DNA from: Theocolax elegans
Taxonomy: Eukaryota; Arthropoda; Insecta; Hymenoptera; Cerocephalidae
Reading direction: 5' to 3'
Assembly: GCA_026168455.1 (NCBI GenBank)
Contig: CM047425.1
Coordinates: forward strand, 23,328,648 to 23,392,647
Length of the DNA: 64,000 bases
This document shows positions 1-12,365 of the stretch, piece by piece (the first letter of the stretch is position 1; each line of letters begins with the position of its first letter). Both the position numbers and the translations under genes were made by a program. The notes beneath the pieces are model-generated. The model made no database searches, was not told where the DNA came from, and saw nothing but the letters and a program-made list of their open reading frames with translations.

Positions 1-1252
1 AATTTGTTAAAAATCGTTTCTTCTTAAAGGAAATGATATTTTTTTATTCGTTTTTTATTCGTTGAGTCTTATAATATTATAATATTACATTGATATCATG
101 TTGTATGTAATTATACAGCGCGTATTAACATTATATGCACAAAAAGATACTTATCTACAATAATGAAAACATTATCATTCTCGGTCAATAATGAAAACAA
201 AATAAATAATTCAATGTATAAAGGCAGGGTTGAAAAAAAAAATTATCTGCAGGCGTTGTTATATAAAAAATTTCCACGCATATAAATTGCGCATTAAAAA
301 CGAAATCAATAAGTGAATTTTTATGTTCCATTGCAAAAGAATATTATTTTTTAACGATATGCGAAAGGAAGAATAAAAGAAAAATATCGTAGTAATGGCA
401 TGAAAATTGACAGTGAGTACGTGCAAGGAGAGTGAGAGGGAGCTGTAAAGAATAGCGTCGATATCGCATCCGAAGGTAAAAAAATCTCTTGCTGCCGTTA
501 TTCATAAAATTTTTATCCGGAGACAGCAAAGGAAGGGAAATATAGTTTCCTCCTTGATATAGCCACAGGATTCTCTAAGTCCAGGTTATTAATCATGACT
601 TCTCGCGGAACATGTAAACTAGTACGATGTCGTATCACCGTGCCATTTAATTAATGTCGTTCCAGTGATCGAGAAGAATAGCTTACAATCACGTCAAATT
701 TATTGTTTACGACTCCACTCGGTAATTGAGACTTTTTTCCTCGAGATATTTTAATAGTAAGTGGAATATAATACCAATTGCATAGTCTCGGCATTACACC
801 TACTTCTTCCTTTTATGTATATATATCTATATTTATTCTTCCAATTAATAAAAAAGAAACAAATTTTTATACCGCGTTACCATGCAAGGTAGATTGATCG
901 ATAAAGACGAATTTATATGGTCATTAAGCAGCGACTTTAATAACACCGTTTCTTCGCAATATTAATGGGTTATTAAAGTATTTTTAAATAATGCTAAACA
1001 GCATTGTAGCGTTACAAGTTAATTGCAATTAGTTGTGGGTAAGACAACGTAAATGTCGTTACGTACAAAGCGGTGATGCGGTAATACTATTTCCTTTAAG
1101 TACCGTAGCAACCATACATTTCAATGAGACTCCGTTTCGAATGAAATATTACGTATAGAGTATTCCTTTAATTCAACTTATACTCCCTCATAATATCCTT
1201 ATTTGACATCGCTAGACTAACACGTCTATATACCTATACGGATAAACCAGAG
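1..1252. other. AT-rich non-coding stretch, nothing recognised
   Basis: No open frame with coding character, no repeat boundary and no RNA gene could be recognised. The only longer open frame (minus strand, about 60 codons) is rich in Leu, Phe and Tyr, as expected from AT-rich non-coding DNA. Confidence 0.6.
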
Positions 1253-1370
1253 TTGACAAATGATAAAAGTGACTACTTTTTATAGGAAAATTTACGAGAC
1301 ATATAGTAAATATTAATAGGTATGTGGTAAATTTTCCTATAACAAAATAGTAATTTTTATCATTTGTCAA
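1253..1370. repeat. Inverted repeat, about 43-bp arms
   Basis: Left arm 1253-1295 and right arm 1327-1370 are near-perfect reverse complements. Both carry the sequence TTGACAAATGATAAAA at the outer end and TATAGGAAAATTTAC at the inner end. The loop is about 31 nt. In RNA this would make a stable hairpin. The outer flanks also look roughly symmetric (agagt / gtct), but I see no clear target-site duplication. It may be a small palindromic MITE remnant or a hairpin RNA source; the sequence alone does not decide. Confidence 0.7.
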
Positions 1371-4300
1371 GTCTGTCTCTTCGTTACTAAACAACATTGT
1401 CATTTTTACTAGAAATTTTTTCTTCGTTGTATTTTTTAGTCACGTAAAAATAAATAGTTATCATTACAGGTTACCATTACCTAAGACATCGTATAGTAAC
1501 ACATTAAAATAGTGTATTACTTTTATGTATAAATATTTTTTGATACTTTAAATTTTTGTTGTAAAATAATTTCTTAATTTTTAATAGTAATTTACTTATT
1601 AGCCATTAATTAACTCATTCGATAAATCACTTTTTTTAAATTTTAGTGTTTGAAAGAAAGTTTGTCAGCTAAGGAAACAGCTGAAAACTTTGTAGATCGA
1701 AGTTGTGATTAACGCTGTTCGCATTGTCAGCGCAGCCACGCTCTACTTTAACATTTTTTTTTTTAAATTACGAGCAGTTGAGGTGATCAAATCAACTTTT
1801 CCTAAGTTCCTGCGACACCTCGTCGTGCAACAAGCTATATTTTCACACGCGATTTGAATAAACGAATATAAAATTGACAATCACGTATTTTGGATCAATA
1901 TAATTTGATTATAACTTTCCTTAAATGTTAATGAAGATTGTCGTTTACACTTGTGGATTACTTATTTTTTAACGAGAATCAGGGCATTGCGGAGTGCGAA
2001 CCGTTACGTCGATCATTATTTGCAATAAATCGAACCGTCTCGCTCTCGAGATAAAGGTAAATCACGAGGATATGCTGAAAATAAAAGCTGAAGCACTATA
2101 AAAAAACAATTCTTATACAAAAAATAAATAAAAATTTATTTTTGAAATATTTCAAATACCTAGAAAACTAATGTATGTAAGCGAACTTGTAAATTTTATT
2201 GTTTTGTAAATTACCTTTGACAATCCGCTAAAACTTTCTTAAACATTAGTTTAAAATACACGCTAACTTTGGTGTCTTAAATTTAAGTGCGCACATTAAA
2301 GTCGCAAAAAAAATGTAAAAAATTCTTATTCAGATGAATAAAAAATGTTACCGCAAAATCAGCACTTTTTAGATTACAAAAAAAGCTACATTAAGTAACA
2401 GTGCGACAAATAGGGGAGAATCACTTTGCGCACGTACTGCGTATACTATGTTTTAACGCGCAAATGCTTTGCGGAAGTTAAAAGTGCTTTTTTTTCGTTT
2501 ATTTACTCGCGCCGACGATTCATTAAATTAAATACTCAACACTTTTTAAAATAACAACAATAAAAATCTCTAACCGCATAAGGGTCACACTTAAATGGAA
2601 AAAAAAATGTATACGCAAGTAAATCGATTTTAATTGTAGTTTATAAATATAGTCTGATGGGCTAAATTGTCAAATAGAATTTTGCGGTTTTAAATATAAA
2701 AACTTGAAAGCTTAATTACCTGCAAAATACAATTTGATTGAAATTTACTCGGCAATAACAAGAGACGCAGATTTCGTTGAATCAAGTGTAAGTATATATA
2801 ATACATAAACAGTGCAATTTTTCGAGTAATTTACATGATTGCGATCAGGCGCTCGGTCAGATATAGCTTTAGTCAAATTTCAGCCTTCTTTTCACAAAGT
2901 ATACTCCAACCTGTTCACCATTTTTTCCCTAATTTCCAAGTCACTAGAAAATGTCGGAATCGCTGTTCCCAGAAAAACTAAATTTGGCCACAAGAAAAGC
3001 TGTAAGCTAGTGCCCAAACGTATAATAAACATGGTAGTAAAGGAATAAGCAAGCCACTTTCTCCGACGTTAGGTATTTTAAAAATAATCGTTTTACTTTT
3101 TTATAACTAATAATTCCGTAGTTTCAGTGGAACGATTTATTTAATTAAATGTCTAACGCCCTTGTAATTAATCATTTATAGTAATTATTGAACAATATCG
3201 TGAACGAGTGTTAATTGAATAACATACGTCGATCGATGTATAAGTCGAGAAAGGATCATTTAGCGATGAGAATTGTGTGTCGAGGTAGAGTAATTTGAGA
3301 AATGTTAATTGCTTACCGGTGCCTAAATAGGTATGTGAAGCTTTTACCAAGTGCGGTATGTGCGATGCTTTTTGTCCTTAACAAGAGGGATTCGTATAGA
3401 ATTTCCTGAGTAGATTCGCTGGCTGTCATTCTCTTTCACTTTTTCTGTATATCGCACGATAAGAAAAGTTTAATTTGTCAACGGTTGCATAAAAAATTGT
3501 ATTAATTTGTAACAAAGTCGTGTGTAATCAAAATATATACGTGACAAGTATTCACGTACGACCATAAATAATGCTGTACGTCCATATTTCCCTGAAATTT
3601 CATTTATATTTAATTCACTATTTTTAGTTAATACAATTATTACCGCGCAAAAGACGTTTAACATGATTAAAATTGGAATTGAAGAGATCAGTTCGATGGA
3701 TAAAATAATTAATGAAATAAGTATAAACTGCCGGCGATAAAAATAAAGATATTAAGCTAAGATAATTTGAGGTTAAGTACTTTTTCGTTTGATAAAGTAT
3801 TCTTCAATGAAAAGTTACGTTCAAGGATCTTTTTGTAGAATTACTTTTCAATAGTGGGTGACATTGGTACGTCGATGGCCCTCGCTATACATGTGCATAA
3901 ATAAATGTTTATTAAGTGTAAAAACAATTATTATTATTATATTAGCACAATCGTGCTTTCACAAATTATAAATCCTTCTTAAAGTGTTATTACGGAGTAA
4001 TTAAAATTCACAGCAAAGGACATCGTTAAGCCCTAAAGCAGGTAAATGTCCAACGTAATTTCCATAATTACTGAAGGCATAATAATACCGACATTTATTA
4101 TTATAAAACTAATGAAATTACGCTCTTTTGTATCATTAAGTTCGGTTGAAAAGATATTTTGTTCGAACTCGCATCGCAAATTTATTTTATCGCATAAGTC
4201 AACATAAATGGATATTTCATAAATTGTGAGTGTAAAACTATCGTTTTACATCATTAAACATTTTTTTTAATGAAGGACACCGGTGAGCGAGCAAATTATT

Positions 4301-5931
4301 AATTTTAGAAACAACAGTCTATAAATAAATTGCAATTATTCTCTTTTGCAGTAAATTTGGTCGGTAGTTATTACGTGTGTTTAAATATTTATGACATTTT
4401 GTATTATTTATATTACATTGCGTAATAAAATTTTTTAAGCGATCAACGCATATACATTTTAAATTTTAAACGGCACGTTTCGCAATAAATATTTAATATT
4501 ATTTAATTTTGGGGATGTCCGAAAATTTACAAATTGCGTCTCCGTTATTAAGTATTCAAAAAAATAATTTTAATAATTCTGACAACAGTGATAAAATATA
4601 TTTATATCACACGTATAATACAGTTAAGGATGATAAATGCGATGCTCTAACTTTTGTTATGTTATGAGTAAGTGTTTTATTTTTACAGATTTAACCCGCA
4701 GCTAGGTGGGTGTATGTTAATAAATGTAAAATGATAGAAGATAAGGGAATAAGAGAAAAGGCGCGCAAGAGAAATTGAAGCAAATATTAGAGATAAAAAA
4801 AGATCGCTCATCATAAAAGAAAGAGTTAAAAAGTACAATTGTAACATTGTTATCTAACTATACAGACGAAATTCGGACATATATTACAGACTCATGGCAT
4901 TGGCTTTGTTCCAGTCTAATGTCTCTACCATAGTAGTTTTTATCCTCGAAAAAAAATTTGGGCAAAGCGGTCCTTTTTTGTGAAAATGACTTCTAACTGA
5001 TTATACTTACCCGAAGAAATGCAAAAATTATGTGTTGTTAAATTGTTTAAATAATTACATTTTGTTAAACTAATGCAGTATTAACGTTATATGTTCAAGT
5101 GTAACATTATAGGTGGTTCAATAATTTTTATGGCCTACGACGTACTTTGTACACGACAGAGAAATAAAATTTTGCATAATGTTAATCTTTGTATTGATCG
5201 ACGAAGAAGACAACTATTATTTAATTTTATCATTTACGGATTTTATTTCAAATGAATAAACCTTTTATATATAGAATAAACTAGAAATCTGCTACTTGTA
5301 GATTAATCCTCTTAAGATTGAATTAAATTTATAAAAAATCCCATTTGTAATAGTCTTACTAATCTCCAGTCGATCCTTTGATGTATATATAAATATGTAA
5401 TTAATGTATATATATATTAATGTATTTAATTAATTTAAATTACATAGCCCAAATATACATTTTAAATGACGATAGCTGCGTTTCATTGTAAGCTTGATTT
5501 TTTAAATTACATTAAATACATATACACTAGGAGGAGTGTTGGCTATAATATCCAAACTGTTCTTTGCGAGTATGAGAGATACCGTTAATCTATAAATTAA
5601 ATAATTATCAAATCCATTCATTTTCGAAAACACATTTTGATATTGATTGGTCGACGAGAGAGAAGTTAATCGCTATCGTAATACCTCGTACTTTTAGTTA
5701 CAGTATTGCCTGCAGTTAACTCTAATACCAATATATTCTAAACAATCTATAAAATTGTTATACCGATCGAGCGGTCAATTAACCTCAAATATTGATCCAC
5801 TATTGATAGCGTTGACGAATGACCCATAAATAGTTTGGTAAAAATTTTGTTTAATATAATATTGATACCTGGTGCAGAGATTGTAATATTACGTGTTTAT
5901 CCATCGACGTCAACAATTGTCAACTTGACGC

Positions 5932-5933
<2 letters not shown>
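1371..5933. other. AT-rich non-coding stretch, nothing recognised
   Basis: I found no coding frame, RNA gene or bounded mobile element. Short acceptor-like tracts, such as the one ending at about 4688 (TTTTTACAG), occur but are expected by chance in T-rich DNA. Open frames of 60-69 codons here have no recognisable domain and AT-driven composition. Confidence 0.55.

Positions 5934-5962
<29 letters not shown>
5934..5962. repeat. (TG)n microsatellite
   Basis: Uninterrupted TG dinucleotide run of about 29 bp. It lies immediately upstream of an exon-like segment and could act as part of a pyrimidine/purine-alternating tract before a 3' splice site. Confidence 0.95.
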
Positions 5963-5965
<3 letters not shown>

Positions 5966-5967
5966 AG

Positions 5968-6076
5968 CGGTCTGGTTAAGCAGCAATCTAACCTTCAAGC
6001 ATCCGAGTCGTGTCAAGTGGTCACGCTCTTTATACTGGTTGCCTTGCGCACCTCAGACGAAACACGACACACGCAG
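5968..6076 (+). other. Candidate exon with consensus 5' splice site
   Basis: The segment is richer in G+C than its surroundings. It starts just after TTATAG at the end of a TG tract and ends at a perfect insect-type donor, CAG|GTAAGT (GT at 6077). One frame is open across the segment, but its peptide (WLSSNLTFKHPSRVKW and onward) is not one I recognise. It may equally be a non-coding or 5' UTR exon. No partner exon could be identified. This is inference from splice signals and composition only. Confidence 0.28.
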
Positions 6077-6082
6077 GTAAGT

Positions 6083-7057
6083 GCCTGGGGCTTGAGTGCT
6101 TTTTAGAAATTTTATTATTGTCGCAAAGCCTAATTACAAATAAGGTAACTTACATTACCAATATGTCGATAAATGTGTTCGATTTTCATTGGTTTATAAT
6201 AGTTTATTAATAATTATTTTATATATTATTACACATTTGGAATACTTATGCAAAATTATATACTTGTTTAATCTTGTTTATACTTGTATAAGTGCGATGC
6301 GTCAGACATATCGATTACATGATTTTTTAATAAATTCTAAGATCGCGTATTGATACCGAAATTTTATTATAAGTAACAACTGACGGCATAGCAAACGGTT
6401 TCGATATATGTAATTATTTGTAACATAAATTAACCGTCATCACTATAGACATCCATTGTTTTGCATTGTACAGCAAATATATAGGAGGTTAATTAAAATA
6501 AGAGGTTAATTAAAATATAATTTCTTTGCAATATCACAAAAATATTTTGAAAAATTAGCAACTGTTAAGGTATAGACAACCTTTGTAAATTTCATATTTG
6601 AACATGATCACTTATATGATTTGATTTAATACCAATTGCATTGATTGAAATAATATATTTACACATACATTACTTTAGGTTGTAATTATATTATTTAATA
6701 TTATATATATACATATTTAAACGATTATTTATTGAAGTAGTTAAATTATAGTGAAGCATAAATTCTATAACGTAGTTTCTAGTTTCTAAGTTTACGCAGC
6801 TAACTTATTGGGTATAGTGAGAGTATTAAATGTGATAAATACAAGATAATAGGAAAATAAACCAAGTATGAATCTGGACAAGATTTACATACACTTCACG
6901 GTTAATACATTTTTGACATTCTCCGTAAGTTCAATGAATTTATTATTATATATTTTTTGTTGTAATACATATTTTTTTTTTAATTTACGTAAAAAATTAT
7001 GTATGTTATGCAAGTACGAGCAAAAGATTTTCATCACGTACATAAATCATAATCTAC
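6083..7057. other. AT-rich non-coding stretch, nothing recognised
   Basis: The stretch holds a short direct repeat, AGGTTAATTAAAATA, at about 6485 and 6502, and runs of AT. Nothing else is recognised. Confidence 0.55.
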
Positions 7058-7059
7058 AG

Positions 7060-7230
7060 GTTGCAGATATAGTAGGAAATCTGCAAAGAATAGTGATAGT
7101 GAAGACAATTACTAATCATTCAAAAACAGAGAGCAATGGAAAAGGTATTATTACTCCAGGAGGTACCTTAATAGGAAATCCATTGATTTCTCTGATAGTC
7201 AAGTATTACTCATATATACTTGTGGGATGA
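7060..7230 (+). other. Exon-like open segment, unknown product
   Basis: After a 3' splice-like site (CTACAG, ending 7059) the forward frame stays open for 56 codons up to a TGA at 7228. Composition is less Phe/Tyr-biased than the upstream part of the same frame. The peptide begins VADIVGNLQRIVIVKT and contains GKGIITPGGTLIGNP. I do not recognise a family. The alternative is a chance open frame in non-coding DNA; a GT dinucleotide at 7146 within the frame could also be a donor. Confidence 0.2.
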
Positions 7231-10200
7231 TTTAATTATTACAATGAATTACTTTGCTATAGAAAATATGCGCGCAGTTACAATTTAAAACAAAGTGAAA
7301 CCTGACCTTCTCAAATATAAAGCCATGACACGGAAGTATTACCGACCAGCAAAAGAGTATGCAGCTTGGCGGAGTAACTTAAGACGAGTCGTTGTTTGAA
7401 GGAACGTACCTTACCCAGGAATGTGGACTCTAAGCCGAGAAGATGCTTACGGATGAAGTTGACGCAAATGGAATCAAAGAGAAGATACTTAATCCCGAAT
7501 AAAAAGTCAAAAATAGCTATTGTGTAGAGATTTAGTTTTTCTTTTCAGAAGGGAGAAAAAGTGGTAAAAAGAAAGTTCAGCTAGATAAACAAAAAAATGG
7601 TTGAAAAGTATGAAGGTAACTTTTCACTATGTATAACTATAAAACAAGAGTAATTGATTGACAGAGGCGACTGGTCCTTTGATTGTTCGATAGTCCCAAA
7701 TAAGATAAAGATGTGCGAGTTCTCGATAAATCGAGTTATGCGATCGAAATCTGGACTCAACGAACTCAAATTTAAATTAAATCACTTTAAATTAAATTAA
7801 AACAATATGTTAATGCTCATCGATTAAAGGATCAATATGTTTAAACGGTTTAAAGTACATATATGTGACGATTTATACGACACGAGTTAGATATGAGTAT
7901 TTGAGTAGCGCAAGTAACTAGAAAAGCAACTCGAACTGAGCGAGTGACTCGATGTATACGAATAGTTCGAACTGATCGATTATCTCGGTAGATTTTACGA
8001 ATTAAGATACTGATCGAGTCGAGTCTCTCAACGACTTGCACATCCGTAAAATAAGGCATTCCAGAGATTTGGTGTATTATAACCATTAGAGTGCTGGGAT
8101 TTGCGCCGCGGTTTCTGAGATATTCAGGTGGAGAGTTTTCATAAAAAAACACCTGGATTAGTATCCGTCATATTACTTCCGCCATTTTGAATTATCATTT
8201 TGATGACAGAATGAAGTTCAAAGTCCTAAATAACCCTTAAAGAGCCACTTACATGTGCTTAATTAATGAAAAAACATATGACGCCTACAGGCGTTCATAC
8301 TCGGCCCTCTAAAGGTTAATTTCTTCTGAATATTCTGAATAACCAAACGGATATTAAAGGGTATGATCAGGTAAATGGGCCGAGATATAACAAAAAGGCA
8401 AAATCTTCGATAAGCTCGTGCAGATGGTACGATGAGGTTCGAAAGGTGGTTTGAGTTGGGGATGCGGTTAGCTATCAGAGAAAGTGTAGATAAAAGCAAT
8501 ATCGAGAACTGGCACGAAAGAATAAAGACGTGATCGGAGTTAAAAATAATCTACAGTATCAATTTGGCCCGGATCTTATTTTAAAAAATCATTGTTTGGA
8601 CCACAATTGGCAAATGTTTTTAGCCCAAATGCATCATGTAATAGTGTAAATATACGACTTGCAGAAACTATATTACTACACTAACTATTTTACATTTTCG
8701 CATATGTATGAAAATTTGGCATCCCTATTCGTCATCTCTATTCAATAATGTACAGTTATTATATTTTTGTTAATGCATTATTTTCAATTTTATCAATAAC
8801 TTTCAGAATTTGTTAAAATATATTTCTTTTTTGATCAAATAAATGCATCATATGAAGTTAAGTTCAATTTCAAATCTATTGTTTATTTAAAATTACTTAA
8901 TTAATTATCAAGCTTAATTTGATTGTTTGTATATTTAGAATAATCATGTTTAATATTATATTTGTATCTTTTATTTTTGTATATTTGTATATTATATTCA
9001 TATTTGTAGTTTTGCTTTTGTGTGCAATAAATAGTATTATTAAAGTTCAAGCCAACAATCTTTTAAATAAATTTATGCAAGCTATCCATAAATCTCTAAT
9101 TAAATAATCATTAGCTTGGTAGAAATATCAATTTTAGAACTAGACAGTAAATAGTGCTAGTGAATGGCTTAGCACGAAGCTCTCAATAAAGTCGGTTAAT
9201 TTTTTAATGTGTTTATTTATTATATATAGAACCACAACCGAATTTTATTATACTAGCAGAACTATGAAAATAAACCCGATTTTATCATATTTTTATTTTG
9301 AGAGTTATTAATACCACTTTTATTAGTCGGAACTAGATTCAAATTTAATCTTAAATATTGCTCTAATAAATAGTTACGAATTGCAAAACAAAGTGAGGAT
9401 GTTCTTTAATATTATCCGAACCAATCTATTTACTACTACCTAAATGGAATACTACTTTACATTAGGACAAAAACTTTAAAATATTAGTAATTCTCAGTAC
9501 GAAACGATAAGTTTTATTTTTTATAATCTTCTCTAATAATTGAAATAATTCAATCGTTATCAGCAAGTGGTATATTTTTTGAAGGTATTAATATATTGCC
9601 GAAATCTCTTTGCATATTTTAACCTTTAGAATTTGCATTTGCATTAGCAATTATCTTCCATTTTAGATTTCAAATCTAAAAATATTAAATTTGTAAAATT
9701 AAATAATTTTTTATATCAAGTTATAAATATATTTCATGATGAATATTTTACTTACCATCTACTGTTTTATGGACAGATTATTAAATGTGAAACTTTAATT
9801 ATTAGTGTAATTATATTGAAATTAAACGAGGAAAAATAAAAATCGTGAAATGTTGTATCAATAGTAGACTCATTGTTAATCAAATTTATTTTATATAAAA
9901 TATTTTGTTTAATTACTATTTAATTATAATAATTAACAAACTACAGTGTAAGGTATTTTACTAAATATACACATCTGATTTCTAACGATCAATTGAGTTC
10001 TTCTTCAATCTTTTTATGAAATGTAAACAGTTATTTAGTAATTTCAGTGTCTTCAATAATCGACTCACTTTTACAATGAGATTTTTATTTAAAAATTGTC
10101 TGCGTGTGTTTCTATGTACCTTGGTGTGTGTAATATATGAATACGAAACGTTTTGTTAATAAAAATTGCTTACTGTATTATTATTTATAAATATAACGTT

Positions 10201-10285
10201 ACCTCTTAGATAAATAACTTCACTAGCAATTCCACATTTAGTTTTATAGAGTAACAAAACCACACTGAAGATTACTGCAGCGTAA
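7231..10285. other. Non-coding stretch, slightly higher GC at 7.3-8.5 kb
   Basis: Between about 7300 and 8560 the sequence is less AT-rich. It has a patch of repeated TCGA / ACTCGA words (7880-8040) and a string typical of MITE interiors (CCGCCATTTTGAAT, about 8176). No terminal inverted repeats or target-site duplications could be set. The minus-strand open frames at 7850-8152 and 8263-8499 have no recognised domain. From 8.6 to 10.28 kb the sequence is plain AT-rich DNA. Confidence 0.5.
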
Positions 10286-10474
10286 AATAAAGGATTGGAA
10301 TTTATAACTCAAAGTAGAAGAATAAGTTCCTTAGGAACGAGCAAAAATGAAATCGAAGAAGGATGTGTCATTGTCATTGACGGTAGGTCCCTTGGCCAAC
10401 TGTATACTTTGAGAGAAAGCATCAAGTTTGGCCTTGGCATACTGGGGGCAACTTACAATAAAAAACCAATATGA
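10286..10474 (+). other. 62-codon open frame without ATG, exon-like
   Basis: A frame open between two stops. Its second half reads like coding sequence (EEGCVIVIDGRSLGQLYTLR and onward). The words VIDGRSL recall the P-domain of P4-ATPases (VIDGxxL), but the residues after it do not match that family, so no product is assigned. It may be a decayed exon or transposon ORF remnant. It is followed within 30 bp by a second exon-like segment. Confidence 0.2.
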
Positions 10475-10502
10475 GAATAATAGGTAAGACAACTGCATAC
10501 AG

Positions 10503-10584
10503 TTTAAATCGTCTACTGTTATTGCACTCCCATTGTATTATGGTCATCACACCCAGGGGGAATGCAGAGACATCATTGAAAGAG
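10503..10584 (+). other. Exon-like segment with splice sites on both sides
   Basis: Bounded by CATACAG (acceptor AG at 10501-10502) and AAAGAG|GTGAGT (donor GT at 10585). Frame 0 is open over all 27 codons (starts FKSSTVIALPLYYGHHTQGE). The size (82 nt) and GC content above background fit a small exon. No homologous protein is recognised. The splice signals are common short motifs, so this remains a weak call. Confidence 0.25.
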
Positions 10585-12235
10585 GTGAGTCAATTTTCAG
10601 TTCTATATTATCTTGGAATCACATTCGAATATAAGACAAGACAGGATCGAGATAATGGATTAAGCATTGCTCATAAACGTAAACTTACTTTATGTACCTT
10701 GGAAGTTTCTTTTTAAACAATAGAGAAATTAACTTCACGATGAATCGCGATATCTCATAATCCAAAACGTTTAAAAACCTGAAAAACAGATTAAAATTTT
10801 TTAAACTGATAGAAAAGAATCAACTTGGATAGAAGAAAGTGAGAGGCAATAGTCAATAAGTTAAGCGATAGTATAGAGAGGAACTTTTTAAAATCGTTTT
10901 TATTAGTAAAAACTGAAAAACTACTGAATTATCATGGTATATATATTTGAAACTTCTGAGAACGGAAACTAGAAAACTTTGCGGAATCCCATGCCTGCTT
11001 CTATATGTGGTATCCTAGCTTTGACCAGGACAAGGAAGCAAAGTGCACAGAATATTCAGCCTGAGATACGTGTAAAGTAAGGACAAGGCAGCAGGTGTGG
11101 ATATTGGGAAACAACTCAGTTTTGCGTAAGGCGTGAAATGCTTCAGTGAATAACACTATGGGACATTGATTTTTTTAATAAAACTATTTTATTCGATAAA
11201 TGCAATTTTGGTCATGACTGCATTTTTTATTGTACTCATGTTTAACACAATATTAATAACAGATTTTTCTCACCTATAATAGTCATTATCACCAAACAAG
11301 GACTACAGCAGGATTAAGGATCACGAATTTTATTTAAAATTTTAGAGAAATCTTTTTTTTTTATTATTTTAACGTTGATGTTTTTATGCTTCCAAGTTGA
11401 TATTAATCAGAAGGGGTCATACGTGTCTTTATGAAAAAGCATTTGTTAAAAATATATTCCCCAGTGGTGCTTTTATCAATCCTAAGAGAAATTTATTTAC
11501 CCGAAAATCCTTGTTTAATGTAGGTGCTCTAACAAGAAAATTTGGTTGCTCTAATATGATTCTTCTAGACTTAAGTGGATTTTTGTAGTTAAAAAGAAGA
11601 AAGTATAATTTAAACAGATCATTTTTTTAAAATCAAGTAAAAATCTCTTGTTTCTAAAGAAAAAACCACATGTATTAAAAATAATTTTTTTAAAAAGTTT
11701 TTTTTATAGCTTAACTGTTATAGGAAAATGATAATCACAAGTATCACACTAATAGGTTTTTAATATTTTAAAGTATTATTATTATTATATATCGAAAAGC
11801 TATCTATAAAATTACATTTAAATGTGTTTTTTTAGTGTTTACACAGGTAGAACACTATTTTACTCAGTATTTAGCTGTTACAGAATGCTGTTGTACCCCT
11901 TCAATCAGAATTTTTTAACGAACTTTTTTTTCATTGCTTTCCGTACAGTCCACATGTGCTCATCGCCAGTATCCTTTCATACCTATACTTCTATATCTCA
12001 GTTTTTACACGTGCTTCAATTTTTCCTTTTTATTCGATGGTTAAACGACCTCGCATTCACCCAATCTTTTGTCTGTGGAGCTGTAAAAATCTGTATAGTC
12101 AAGCCCAGTAGAATAAATGCCATTTACGAAAATATCCGCTTCGGGATGGCTGGTGTATCGAAATGTTCTGATTCGGTATTTATGTCACATTTCATGCTGG
12201 CTTTAACACCGAAACCGAACATTTCACACCTGCCG
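10585..12235. other. Non-coding stretch, no clear genes
   Basis: The stretch contains a 29-codon ATG frame at about 10990-11079 (starts MPASICGIL) and some less AT-rich sequence at 10980-11130. A long forward open frame running through 11822-12445 overlaps a 5S-derived SINE on the other strand and is therefore not taken as a gene. Confidence 0.5.
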
Positions 12236-12365
12236 CTCACATTGTATATGGACGTGAAAAAAATCCCTAACCGATCAATCGAAATTGCACATTCAACGGT
12301 CACCCAACCGCGCTCAGCGTCGCTTAACTTTGTTGATTTGTCAAGTGCCATCGTCACTATCCAAG
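12236..12365 (-). mobile_element. Decayed 5S rRNA-derived SINE copy
   Basis: Read on the minus strand, the segment shows a 5S-type internal promoter core (AAAGTTAAGC, then GACGCTGAGCGCGGTT, GGGTGACCG) at 12295-12333. About 11 nt of the C-box region (AGTACTTGGAT) are missing. Downstream it continues with TTTCGATTGATCGGTTAGG, a T-run and a GTGAG end. This non-5S tail matches the tail of the better preserved copy at 17792-17938, so both belong to one 5S-headed SINE family rather than being independent 5S pseudogenes. The 5' boundary is uncertain and no target-site duplication is visible. Internal pol III promoter origin is inferred from family knowledge of 5S genes. Confidence 0.6.
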
